Assembly (NCBI RefSeq): GCF_000812565.1
Contig: NZ_JTAM01000014.1
Location: 80,538-144,537, forward strand
DNA length: 64,000 nucleotides
From: Flammeovirga sp. OC4
Lineage (GTDB): Bacteria; Bacteroidota; Bacteroidia; Cytophagales; Flammeovirgaceae
Reading direction: 5' to 3'
The position numbers were made by a program, and so were the translations under genes. Under the pieces are notes generated by a model. That model made no database searches. It worked only from the letters and a program-made list of their open reading frames with translations, and was not told where the DNA came from. Shown here piece by piece: positions 44,414 through 53,098 of this stretch; the stretch's first letter is position 1; each line of letters begins with the position of its first letter.

Positions 44414-46534
44414 ATGATAAACCAAGAGAAGATAGCAGCATTAATCAATAGTAGTAATTACATCAGTAGAGATTTAAGCTGGCTTCAGTTCAATTATAGA
44501 GTTTTATATCAAGCACAGATGTCTTCGAGAACAGTTTTCGAAAGGCTGAAGTTTTTGGCGATTACAGCTTCAAACTTAGATGAGTTTTTTATGATTCGTG
44601 TAGGATCGCTTTATAATTACATTGATTACGGTAAACGAAGAACGGATTACTCAGGATTAAGAGAAGATCAATTCAAGCAAAAACTATTTCAAGACATTCA
44701 TGATTTTTCTAAGCAACAGTCTGAATTATTGTTGGATGAACTGCAGCCTGAGTTTGAAAATAACGGTTTCAAAATTTTAGATGTAAAAGATCTGAATGAT
44801 AATGAGAGAGAGCATGTGGATAAATACTTCAATAGAATGGTTTTCCCAATGCTTACTCCGATGGTCTATGATACGTATCATGCATTTCCTGTATTACAAA
44901 ACTTACTGACCATCTTTGGAGTCGTGACTACGGATAAAAGAGAGGAAACAGGTAATCGAAGAAAAATTTCATTTGTTCAAATTCCTAAAAACCTTCCGAA
45001 GTTTTTCCAGATTGAAAGAGAGGATTATTGGGTATTTGTACCTATTGAATCGATCATTGAAGCACACATTACGCGTCTTTTCAGAAATGTAGAAGTAGAG
45101 TCAGTTGATTTATTCAGGTTAACAAGAAACGGTGACTTCACATTGGACGAGAGTGATGATTTGGATACTGACTTTTTAAATGAATTAAAATTAAAATTAA
45201 GAACTCGTAAAACAGGTAGGGTAGTGAGAATGGAAATCACTGAAAACCCAAGCCCAATGTTGAGAGAGGTCTTAATGGAGCGTTTTGATATAGATGAGGA
45301 CAATATTTTTGAGTCTCCAGTATTGTTGGATCACACAAGATATTGGCAGATTGTAGGACATAAAGCATTTGCTTATTTACAGCCTACTTCTCCTCAGTTT
45401 ACAACTCCTGTTGCAATGCAAAGCATTAAGAAAGGAGATAGCGACAATATTTTTGACCGCTTGAAGAAACAAGATATATTCTTGCACCACCCTTACAATA
45501 GCCCAGACACGATGTTGGAATTGTTGGAGGCAGCGGCAGATGACCCCAAGGTCTTGGCGATCAAAATGACAATTTACCGTCTAGCAAAAGATTCTAGAGT
45601 AACAAAAGCGTTATTAGCTGCGGTGGAAAGTGGTAAGCAGGTGTCGGTACTTTTTGAAGTAAAGGCTCGTTTTGATGAAGAGAACAACTTACAAGAAGCG
45701 AAAAAATTGCAAGAGGCAGGGTGTTTTGTGATTTATGGTATGTCAGCTGTAAAGACACACACCAAGTTGATGCTTGTAGTAAGAAATGAAGGGGATCAAG
45801 TGACAAGATATGCTCACTTAGGTAGTGGTAACTACAATGAATCAACAGCGAAACTCTATACTGATATTGGTCTATTGACTTCAAAAGAAGCTTATGGAGA
45901 AGATGTGTCAGAGTTCTTTAATGCCATTACAGGTCACTCTCAACCGAAGCGTTATAACCAAATCCTCACTGCACCTCGTCAGATGAGAAAAGGTTTTATT
46001 AATTTGATTGAGCAGGAAGCTAAAAACGCTAAAGACGGTTTATCATCAGGTATTATGATCAAAGTGAACTCATTCCAGGATGATAAAATGATGGATGCAC
46101 TTTATGCTGCTTCTCAAGCAGGTGTGAAAATACACTTGATTGTAAGAGGTATCTGCTGTATTCGCCCTGGCCGTGAAGGATTAAGTGAAAATATTACGGT
46201 GAGATCGATTGTGGGTGATTTCTTAGAGCATACAAGGTTGTTTTATTTCCATAACAACGGAGATCCAATTGTGTATGGTGGTAGTGCAGATGCAATGACA
46301 AGGTCATTTGACCGAAGAATTGAATCTCAGTTCGAAATTGTGGATCCATTATGTAAAAAAGAAGCCATCAACATTCTTGATTATAACTTAAAAGATAATG
46401 TCAATAGTTTCGTCATGAACGAAGATGGTTCTTACACGAAACAAAAGATTAAAGAAGGAGACAGATCGTTTAATGTCTTCAATGAGTTCTATAATGTAAC
46501 TCAGAAAGTAGTCAATAAATCAAAAATATTTTAA
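44414..46534 (+). CDS. ppk1: Polyphosphate kinase 1
   Basis: 706 residues. It transfers the ATP gamma-phosphate to inorganic polyphosphate. The start ISRDLSWLQFNYRVL is the PPK1 N-domain signature; the phosphorylated histidine is H449 in KTHTKLML, and the second phospholipase D-like motif lies around FHNNGDPIVYGGSADAM and SFDRRIE. Length fits the family (about 690-720). recX starts on the last base of the stop codon, so the two genes are coupled. Confidence 0.97.
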   Translation: MINQEKIAALINSSNYISRDLSWLQFNYRVLYQAQMSSRTVFERLKFLAITASNLDEFFMIRVGSLYNYIDYGKRRTDYSGLREDQFKQKLFQDIHDFSKQQSELLLDELQPEFENNGFKILDVKDLNDNEREHVDKYFNRMVFPMLTPMVYDTYHAFPVLQNLLTIFGVVTTDKREETGNRRKISFVQIPKNLPKFFQIEREDYWVFVPIESIIEAHITRLFRNVEVESVDLFRLTRNGDFTLDESDDLDTDFLNELKLKLRTRKTGRVVRMEITENPSPMLREVLMERFDIDEDNIFESPVLLDHTRYWQIVGHKAFAYLQPTSPQFTTPVAMQSIKKGDSDNIFDRLKKQDIFLHHPYNSPDTMLELLEAAADDPKVLAIKMTIYRLAKDSRVTKALLAAVESGKQVSVLFEVKARFDEENNLQEAKKLQEAGCFVIYGMSAVKTHTKLMLVVRNEGDQVTRYAHLGSGNYNESTAKLYTDIGLLTSKEAYGEDVSEFFNAITGHSQPKRYNQILTAPRQMRKGFINLIEQEAKNAKDGLSSGIMIKVNSFQDDKMMDALYAASQAGVKIHLIVRGICCIRPGREGLSENITVRSIVGDFLEHTRLFYFHNNGDPIVYGGSADAMTRSFDRRIESQFEIVDPLCKKEAINILDYNLKDNVNSFVMNEDGSYTKQKIKEGDRSFNVFNEFYNVTQKVVNKSKIF

Positions 46535-47028
46535 TGGATTATACCTATCAGCAGATTCTTCCCAAAATAGCCGCTTATTGTTCTTACCAAGATCGTTGTC
46601 AGCAAGAAATTGTGAATCGATTAAAAAAGTGGGAATATGCAGAGGAGGATATCCCTGAAGTGTTAGCATGGTTGAAGGAGAATAAATTTTGGGATGAAAA
46701 AAGGTATGCTTCTTCTTTTGTAAGAGGAAAATTCAGAAGTAATAAATGGGGGAGACGCAAAATTCAGATGGCTTTACATCAGAAGGGCGTCTCTCCTTCT
46801 TTGGGAAAAGAAGCCTTGAATGAAATCAACGATGAAGAGTATTATGAAATTGCCTTAGGCATTGCTCTCAAAAAAGTGGAAAGATTGATCGAAAAAGGAG
46901 AAGAAAATCATTTAGTCAAAGGCAAAGCACTTCAACATTTAGCGGGCAAAGGGTTTGAAACAGAAGTCTGCTATAATGCGGTGGAAGATGCTCTATTTGA
47001 AGTAAAGAATAGAAGAGAAGAGGAATAG
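46534..47028 (+). CDS. recX: RecX-family regulator
   Basis: 164 residues made of three-helix repeats. AAYCSYQDRCQQEIVNRLKKW, FVRGKFRSNKWGRRKIQMAL and HLAGKGFETEVCYNAVED are the three RecX modules. RecX binds RecA filaments and limits their activity. It overlaps ppk1 by one base (TAATG) instead of lying next to recA as in many bacteria. Length and motifs fit. Terminator at 47046. Confidence 0.92.
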   Translation: MDYTYQQILPKIAAYCSYQDRCQQEIVNRLKKWEYAEEDIPEVLAWLKENKFWDEKRYASSFVRGKFRSNKWGRRKIQMALHQKGVSPSLGKEALNEINDEEYYEIALGIALKKVERLIEKGEENHLVKGKALQHLAGKGFETEVCYNAVEDALFEVKNRREEE

Positions 47029-47045
47029 CCATCTTTTCTTAAGGA

Positions 47046-47100
47046 AAAAAGGGAAGAATCAGTTTGTAGTTACATTACAGGCTGTTCTTCCCTTTTTCAT
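47046..47100 (+). terminator. Terminator of ppk1-recX
   Basis: Stem AAAAAGGGAAGAA (47046-47058) with TTCTTCCCTTTTT (47085-47097), loop of 26 bases with minor pairing. Confidence 0.75.
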
Positions 47101-47128
47101 TATTCTGCGAAATGTATTTATCACACGG

Positions 47129-47508
47129 TAAACTAAGTTTTTGAATATTTATGGTCTTTAGAAATCAGGAGAATTTTTTTTATCGACAGAACACGAAAGG
47201 CGCTATCGCTTAACATTCGCACAATTGGAATTACTACTCTTTTAGTTTGGTAGTTCTACCCCTGGCCTTGAAGGGAAAAGCGTGAAGAATTACATGGAAT
47301 GAGTCGTTAAAAATGATTTTGCTGTTTGAGCGCAGCGAGTTTAAAATCATTTAGGCTCAAGGAATGGAATTTAGCTTTTGACTTCAAAGCCTTGACTTTT
47401 TTGCTTCGTTTTTGTGTTAAGACAAAAATGAAGAAGAAGGAATCTTGAAAGTAGCTCCTATAAATACTTGGCGAAAAATTGATTGGAAGTTACCGAAAAC
47501 TTAGTTTA
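47129..47508 (-). repeat. Dispersed non-coding repeat, copy B
   Basis: About 380 bases bounded by inverted repeats TAAACTAAGTTTT (47129-47141) and AAAACTTAGTTTA (47496-47508), which are perfect over 13 bp. Its reverse complement aligns along its length with copy A (19070-19427). It has an open frame of 40-odd codons on the minus strand that copy A does not keep. An 11-bp direct repeat AAATGTATTTA lies just outside both ends (47110-47120 and 47509-47519). It sits between convergent recX and M13 peptidase genes. Confidence 0.85.
47311..47352. repeat. Conserved stem-loop inside repeat copy B
   Basis: Arms AAATGATTTT (47311-47320) and AAAATCATTT (47343-47352) with a 22-base loop, identical in stem and loop length to the hairpin in copy A. 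Confidence 0.8.
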
Positions 47509-47516
47509 AAATGTAT

Positions 47517-49559
47517 TTACCAAATTTGAACCCTATCTTCTTCTTTTCTCCACATCCCATCATATTGGTGTACATCAAAAGCTTCATAAAAGGGAGTGAA
47601 ATTAGAAAGAGGACCGTTGACCCTGTATTCTCCCGGAGGATGTGTTTCCGTCATTAATTTTTGTCGGAGTACTTCCACACGAGTTTTCGATCTCCAAAGT
47701 GTAGCCCAAGAAATAAAGAAGCGTTGTTGAGGAGTGAAGCCATCAATTTTTGTAATGTCAACATTTGCCCCTTGTGTTTGTTCTAAAGCATGATAGGCCA
47801 TTGCCAAGCCACTAAGATCTGCTATATTTTCGTTGAGCGTGAGGTTGCCATTGATGGTAATACCAGGGAGAGGTTCATAGTGGTCAAACTGATCAATTAA
47901 TTTTTTCGTTCTATTTTTGAAAGCGTAATAGTCTTTAGAAGTCCACCAATTTTGAACGTTCCCTTCCGCATTATAACGTCTTCCAATGTTATCAAAACCG
48001 TGTGTGATTTCATGAGCGATTACGGCTCCAATAGCTCCATAGTTTACAGCATCATCTGCTTGATGATGAAAGAAAGGAGGCTGTAAAATACCTGCTGTTA
48101 TTACAAATTCATTATAGAGCGTATGGTAGTAAGCGTTGACAGTTTGAGGAGTAATAATCCATTTTTTAGTACTACTTCCTTTATTAAAAGCATCAATTTT
48201 ATTTTGAAAAAGCCATTGGTTGGATAGGATAATATTTTCGTAATAGGAATCTCCTAACTTTAAAGAAGCATAAGAAGGAAATTTTTGTGGGTAGCCAATT
48301 TTTACAGTCAATTTGTTGAGTTTGAGTAACGCACTTTTCTTGGTGTTACTGTCCATCCACTCAATATTCCTGATATGTTCAGCAGCCGTGAGTAATATAT
48401 TATCAATCATCTCTTTGACTTCAGCTTTAGCTTCTTCTGGAAAGTAATTGGCGATATACATTTCTCCAACAGCAAATCCAACAGCCTTATTGGTTGCTTT
48501 TAACACTGCTTTCCATCGGTAGGGCTGTTCTCTTAATCCATCTCTTTTTTTACCAAAATACCTGAAGTCTTCCGTTACAAATTGATGCGATAGATAAGGA
48601 GCGGCATGATGCAAAACCCTCCATTGTAAGTAATTTTTTATTTTCTCAATCCCATTTTTCAGAATAATAGCGTCTATGCTTGAAAAGTAAGTGATGTTGG
48701 TGACAATAACAGTATCGGTTTGTACACCAATTTCACCGTTGTATTGCTTCCATACAAAGGATTGGCAAAGGTCGGTTAACTCAGGTAGTGATTTAAGGTT
48801 GTAATACTTTTCGTTGGTATGATTCCGGATTGAAATATTATACTGTTCAGCAATATCCTCTTCCACAGTATAAGCCGTTTTTGCCACTTTGAGTGATTGA
48901 GTATCTGAGTATCCCAATAGTTTGAACATTCGTTGGATATGTTCTAGATACTCCATTCTCATCTTAATGGCATTTGAATCTTGCTGGGCATAAAAGTCAG
49001 TATTATGAATACTTATTCCTGATAATTCAAGGAAAATACTCTGTTTATTATTTCTGTAAGAATCTTGAAAAATGGTAGGTTTGAAAAAAGGATAAATCCC
49101 TTTGGTATGAAGTTGAGTCACCACTTTCTGAAGATCAAAAAAGTTCTCAATGTCATTAATTTCTTTTAAGAGAGGTTGAATTGGTTGAGTTCCAAGTTTT
49201 TCAATTTTGGCAGAGTCCATTCCCTCTTTGAAAAAGAGAACAGCTTTGGAGGTATTTGAGTTTTCTAGGTAATTTCCTTCACGCAAAGTGGTTTCTAGCA
49301 ATGACTTTATTCTGATATTATTTTTTAACCTTAATGCAGAATAATTCCCCCAAGAGCCTCTATCCTTTGGAATTGGTTCTTTATTTTGCCAGTTACCGTT
49401 GACGTATTGATAGAAATTGTCTTTTGGAGAAGTGAGTGTGTCAAAATCACTCAAGTCAAAAAAATGAGAAGGATGGAATTGTTCAACTTGTTCTTCTTCA
49501 TTACACGAAGAGAAAAAGAGGATGGAAATGATGAATACAAGATAAAAAATGGTTTTCAT
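47517..49559 (-). CDS. M13-family zinc metallopeptidase lipoprotein (PepO/neprilysin-like)
   Basis: The ATG at 49559 gives a lipoprotein signal ending FFSSC, so I prefer it to the start at 49574. About 680 residues. After the large helical N-domain, the zinc site is VIAHEITHGFD (HEXXH) with ENIADLSG providing the third ligand; NAYYHTLYNEFVI is the typical substrate strand, and the protein ends in the conserved C-terminal tryptophan. It cleaves oligopeptides on the outer face of a membrane. Its stop codon lies in the direct repeat bordering repeat copy B, but the coding sequence is intact. Confidence 0.94.
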   Translation of the reverse strand: MKTIFYLVFIISILFFSSCNEEEQVEQFHPSHFFDLSDFDTLTSPKDNFYQYVNGNWQNKEPIPKDRGSWGNYSALRLKNNIRIKSLLETTLREGNYLENSNTSKAVLFFKEGMDSAKIEKLGTQPIQPLLKEINDIENFFDLQKVVTQLHTKGIYPFFKPTIFQDSYRNNKQSIFLELSGISIHNTDFYAQQDSNAIKMRMEYLEHIQRMFKLLGYSDTQSLKVAKTAYTVEEDIAEQYNISIRNHTNEKYYNLKSLPELTDLCQSFVWKQYNGEIGVQTDTVIVTNITYFSSIDAIILKNGIEKIKNYLQWRVLHHAAPYLSHQFVTEDFRYFGKKRDGLREQPYRWKAVLKATNKAVGFAVGEMYIANYFPEEAKAEVKEMIDNILLTAAEHIRNIEWMDSNTKKSALLKLNKLTVKIGYPQKFPSYASLKLGDSYYENIILSNQWLFQNKIDAFNKGSSTKKWIITPQTVNAYYHTLYNEFVITAGILQPPFFHHQADDAVNYGAIGAVIAHEITHGFDNIGRRYNAEGNVQNWWTSKDYYAFKNRTKKLIDQFDHYEPLPGITINGNLTLNENIADLSGLAMAYHALEQTQGANVDITKIDGFTPQQRFFISWATLWRSKTRVEVLRQKLMTETHPPGEYRVNGPLSNFTPFYEAFDVHQYDGMWRKEEDRVQIW

Positions 49560-49621
49560 ACTTCTAAAATACAACCTGAATCCAAATTATAAGTTTTCAG
49601 AAGTAAAAAAGAGCAATAGTC

Positions 49622-50926
49622 TTATAAAACTAAACTTAATGTCTTTCTATAATACCATTCTTTAATAGCCATTGCACAGTCTCTTGCCGATGCAAACGAA
49701 TCTACCGTAATATCTCTCAAGTCGTTGGAAGCCTGCATTAAGAATACCCTTTTTGAAAGAATGTAGGAAATATAGATGGTTAAGTGCTTTCCTTCAATTG
49801 CTAGTTCAATAAAACCATCCAGTTTGTTTCCATTCGAAAACATTTTTGTAATATCTGTTTCAATATCTTCTTGAATCAGGTATTCTTCTAAGAGAAAAAG
49901 GTTTTGTTGTTGCACAATTGCTGCATTTCGGATTCTCATCTGAAACTTATGCAATGCATCATTGATGGCAGTCGCTGAATAAGATTGTTCTAGAATCTCT
50001 TGTTGATGAGAAAGTACAAACAGTGGTTCATGAATATCTTCCAGAAAATCAACATTGATTGCAAGTTGGTGGAACCATTGTGACTCCCATTCCAAAAATA
50101 ATGGAGAAGGAATGATACCGGAAACATCAAATGTATTGTGCCAGATGTTATAAAAGAAGGCTTCATTTTGTACTAAGTCTAACTTAGTGTCATTGAGTTC
50201 TTCCGCTATTTCTTGTACAGCACCTAGCTTACGTCTTAATATCGCATTTGTTGATTTTTCAGGTTTGAAGTTTTCCCATTCCTGCCAAGTATAATCTTCC
50301 CAATCAAAGAAGTAAAGATTGTTCAATCGCTTTTTATAGTCAAAAACAGAATCTTCATCTAACACATAACCAGGGTAATAGAAGCTCTTGTTTGTGCTTT
50401 GTGCATACTCAATTTCAAGGAGCATGGTAGTGATACCCAATGATTGTTTGCTGTAATCTGGATCAAACAAAGCCAGAATACTACAAATTGATTCTTTCCC
50501 TAAATCCATAAAGGAGATAGCAGCAATTTTATCACCATCGAGGATTTGAAGTTCCCAAGTCTCAAAAGGTGATTCTTCATTACCTTCTTCAAGGAAATAG
50601 TTTTTAAGTGAGGTAGGGGAATTAGGTGATTGAAAACGACCTTTATGTTCAGCATACATTCTTTCTTTTTCCTCCGTAATTTCTAGAGGTTGTATTTTGA
50701 TTTCATATTGGCTGTTTTTACGAATAAGCTTTCTCTGGCTTTTGGAAAACTTAAAATCGTCAAGACCTACACGTATAGGCACGATGGAGTAGACATGATT
50801 TCTAAAGTAAATCATCTCGTAGCGGGACATCATTGGTCCATCTCTAAACCAAGCCTCTTCTAAATACTCATCTAATGTCTCGCCTGTACAGTCTACAGGC
50901 ATAAAATAATCAAAAGTCATCGTCAT
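49622..50926 (-). CDS. Arginyl-tRNA--protein transferase-like (GNAT-fold) protein
   Basis: 434 residues. The first 250 resemble the C-terminal (GNAT-like) domain of Ate1/Bpt: SKSQRKLIRKNSQYEIKI, then DGDKIAAISFMDLG, ILALFDPDYSKQSLGITTMLLEIEYAQ, and YYPGYVLD. Such enzymes transfer Arg or Leu from tRNA to protein N-termini for degradation. The N-terminal cysteine-rich domain of full Ate1 is lacking. The remaining 180 residues (about 255-434) are a region I do not recognise, so this is an extended variant. It could also be an Fem/GNAT relative without tRNA activity. Divergent from tyrA. Confidence 0.6.
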   Translation of the reverse strand: MTMTFDYFMPVDCTGETLDEYLEEAWFRDGPMMSRYEMIYFRNHVYSIVPIRVGLDDFKFSKSQRKLIRKNSQYEIKIQPLEITEEKERMYAEHKGRFQSPNSPTSLKNYFLEEGNEESPFETWELQILDGDKIAAISFMDLGKESICSILALFDPDYSKQSLGITTMLLEIEYAQSTNKSFYYPGYVLDEDSVFDYKKRLNNLYFFDWEDYTWQEWENFKPEKSTNAILRRKLGAVQEIAEELNDTKLDLVQNEAFFYNIWHNTFDVSGIIPSPLFLEWESQWFHQLAINVDFLEDIHEPLFVLSHQQEILEQSYSATAINDALHKFQMRIRNAAIVQQQNLFLLEEYLIQEDIETDITKMFSNGNKLDGFIELAIEGKHLTIYISYILSKRVFLMQASNDLRDITVDSFASARDCAMAIKEWYYRKTLSLVL

Positions 50927-50973
50927 TTCGCCACTTCACGTTGCTTCTACTCCCAAATAAAAAATGAAATACG

Positions 50974-50981
50974 TACTTTTG
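50974..50981 (+). promoter_or_regulatory. Predicted -7 box TACTTTTG before tyrA
   Basis: Exact fit to TAnnTTTG, 84 bases before the GTG start of the dehydrogenase gene. The best upstream TTG is 30 bases away, too far for a normal -33. Confidence 0.35.
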
Positions 50982-51065
50982 CATGACGAATGCAAAAAGA
51001 ATCTCGTTTGAATCTTCAAAAATGAAGTAATTTTAACGAATATATAAAATCTGAGTGAGATAATT

Positions 51066-51938
51066 GTGGAACTAAACAAGCAAAAAATAGGAGTTGTTGG
51101 TGGTAACCAAGGATTAGGGAGCTGGGTTGTGAAATTTTTCAGAGCACAGGGAATCGAAACAAGGTTTTCATCAAGAGGAAAGGAAAGTGAATTTGAGTCG
51201 AATAGACAGTTAGCAGATTGGGCGGATATTGTGATCCTAGCAGTGCCTATCTCAGCGATGTCTAATGTGATGGAAGAAGTGTTTCCATCATTGGATGATA
51301 AGTACTTGGTAGATTTATGTTCAGTGAAAAAATTTGTAGTAGAGAAATATCTATCTCTAAGACAAGTCTATTCTGAAGTATTGCCAAGGTATCTTTCTAT
51401 TCACCCTATGTTTGGTCCTTCAATCAAAAGTTTTGATGGCAACGTAGTTTTGTTCAATCATGTGGATGGTGCTGAAGACTTAGAACAAGCTTTCAAGGAG
51501 TTTTTTACTTTCCATAAGGGAATTGTAAAAGATGTTGAATACATCAAACATGACAAGCAGATGGGATTGGTACAAGGCCTAAATCACTTCAATGTTTTCG
51601 TTTCAGCCAAGACAATGGCAAGATATAACGAAGACTTTGAAGATATTAAGAGTGTTGCTTCCCCACCTTACAGAATTTTTATCGTATTTTATACTCGATA
51701 TGTCATGCAGAATCCATTGCTATATGCTGACATTCAAATGAGAAATGAATTTGTATATGAAGTAGTTCGTATTTTCAGAGATGAAATGAACAAACTGTTT
51801 GATATCATTCAGACAAGAGATAGAGATTCATTCATCGATTACATTTCAGAAATGCAGGGTTTCTTCTCTCAAAATGAGGGAGACATAGAAGTGTCGAGTC
51901 ATTTGATGCAGAAGTTGAGCGAAAGGCTAGAAATGTAA
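51066..51938 (+). CDS. tyrA: Prephenate/arogenate dehydrogenase (TyrA)
   Basis: 290 residues. The start codon is GTG at 51066. The NAD-binding Rossmann fold opens IGVVGGNQGLGSW, and SIHPMFGPS holds the catalytic histidine; both are TyrA signatures. It oxidatively decarboxylates prephenate (or arogenate) on the way to tyrosine. No chorismate mutase or ACT domain is fused. Other aromatic genes are not nearby. The identity is fairly secure although no other aro gene supports it. Confidence 0.85.
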   Translation: MELNKQKIGVVGGNQGLGSWVVKFFRAQGIETRFSSRGKESEFESNRQLADWADIVILAVPISAMSNVMEEVFPSLDDKYLVDLCSVKKFVVEKYLSLRQVYSEVLPRYLSIHPMFGPSIKSFDGNVVLFNHVDGAEDLEQAFKEFFTFHKGIVKDVEYIKHDKQMGLVQGLNHFNVFVSAKTMARYNEDFEDIKSVASPPYRIFIVFYTRYVMQNPLLYADIQMRNEFVYEVVRIFRDEMNKLFDIIQTRDRDSFIDYISEMQGFFSQNEGDIEVSSHLMQKLSERLEM

Positions 51939-52070
51939 TCTTAATGCTGTAAACAATTACACATTTTACATTGTTGTAAGTTTAGATTAGAATAAGAAAT
52001 TATTTACTGCTTTTTTCAGAAGAAGGGAAAGGATAAAAATTTGGAAGTGAAGTTCACTTCATAAATAGAT

Positions 52071-52829
52071 ATGGAAGAATATAGTCAAGGTTTAGAATTG
52101 ATTAAAGAAGGTAAGTACACTGAAGCCGTGTCTTACTTTAATGCTGTATTAAAAGAGAACGAGAAAAATGTGGGTGCTTTCTACCACCGATCAGTTGCTC
52201 GTTACAAAATGAAGGCTTATGACGGTGCATTAGGAGATATCAATAAAGCGATTAACCTTCAGCCGTTGAATGCAGACTTTTTCGCTCACCGTGGAATTGT
52301 ATTGCATATGCAAGGAAATAGCAAGCGAGCTATTCTTGATTTTGATAAAGCCATCCAAATAGAACCTCAGAACCCTTTCAGGTACTCTAGTCGTGCATTC
52401 GTGAAAGCACACATGAAAGACACAAAAGGGGCCATTGCTGATTATGAAAAGGCCATTGAGTTGGACCCTGAAGATGCAATTGCACATAACAACCTTGGGT
52501 TAATTCAAGAACAGACTGGAGCTTGGGACAAGGCTCAAGAGCACTACAAAAAATCAAATGATCTTGTAGGCTACGAAGGTATTGATCCTGAGAAAAAAGA
52601 AATCACAGAACTTTTAGAAGACTGGAAAGAAGAGAAAGCAAAGCAGGAGGAAGAACAACGTCAGTTGATTCAAGAAAAAGCGGCAATCTCTAAAGCTCAA
52701 ATGGAAGAACAACAAGCTGTTGGTGGCTTTTGGGGTATTGTTAAGAGCGTTTTTACTGATAAAGCAGTTTTCCAGGAGTTTATCGATTTCGTGAAAAACG
52801 GATTTAAACTACCAAATCAGAATAAATAA
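52071..52829 (+). CDS. Tetratricopeptide repeat protein
   Basis: 252 residues, soluble. Four to five TPR units occupy about residues 1-165 (GKYTEAVSYFNAVLKENEKN, AYDGALGDINKAINLQPLN, GNSKRAILDFDKAIQIEPQN, DTKGAIADYEKAIELDPED). A charged helical segment rich in K, E and Q (about 185-220) and a short C-terminal helical end follow. No signal peptide was seen. It is probably a protein-interaction scaffold; the partner is unknown. Confidence 0.85.
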   Translation: MEEYSQGLELIKEGKYTEAVSYFNAVLKENEKNVGAFYHRSVARYKMKAYDGALGDINKAINLQPLNADFFAHRGIVLHMQGNSKRAILDFDKAIQIEPQNPFRYSSRAFVKAHMKDTKGAIADYEKAIELDPEDAIAHNNLGLIQEQTGAWDKAQEHYKKSNDLVGYEGIDPEKKEITELLEDWKEEKAKQEEEQRQLIQEKAAISKAQMEEQQAVGGFWGIVKSVFTDKAVFQEFIDFVKNGFKLPNQNK

Positions 52830-53098
52830 GTACAATTAAATGTACAGACGTTAAATTGATTGATTCACGCTTATGAATTGAATTCAAATAAGAATTCATT
52901 TTAATCTTTAATTAAAGAGTGAAGGGAACTTTTATAATTGGGTCGTATTCTTTTATATTAAGCAAGAGTATTGTGTTACGAGATGTATAAATTGACGATT
53001 TTACACTCAAAATGATAACTTTCAAAATAGTAAATCAACACTCTTTCTTTAAACCAATTTAGAGTAAACCTTAAACCAAAACTTGATTATCAACAGAG

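Noticed and set aside
47129..47508. Short protein-coding gene in repeat copy B
   Set aside because: The frame of about 43 codons on the minus strand has no start codon in good context and is broken by a deletion in copy A.
47129..47508. Complete insertion sequence
   Set aside because: Terminal inverted repeats are present but the 380 bases encode no transposase.
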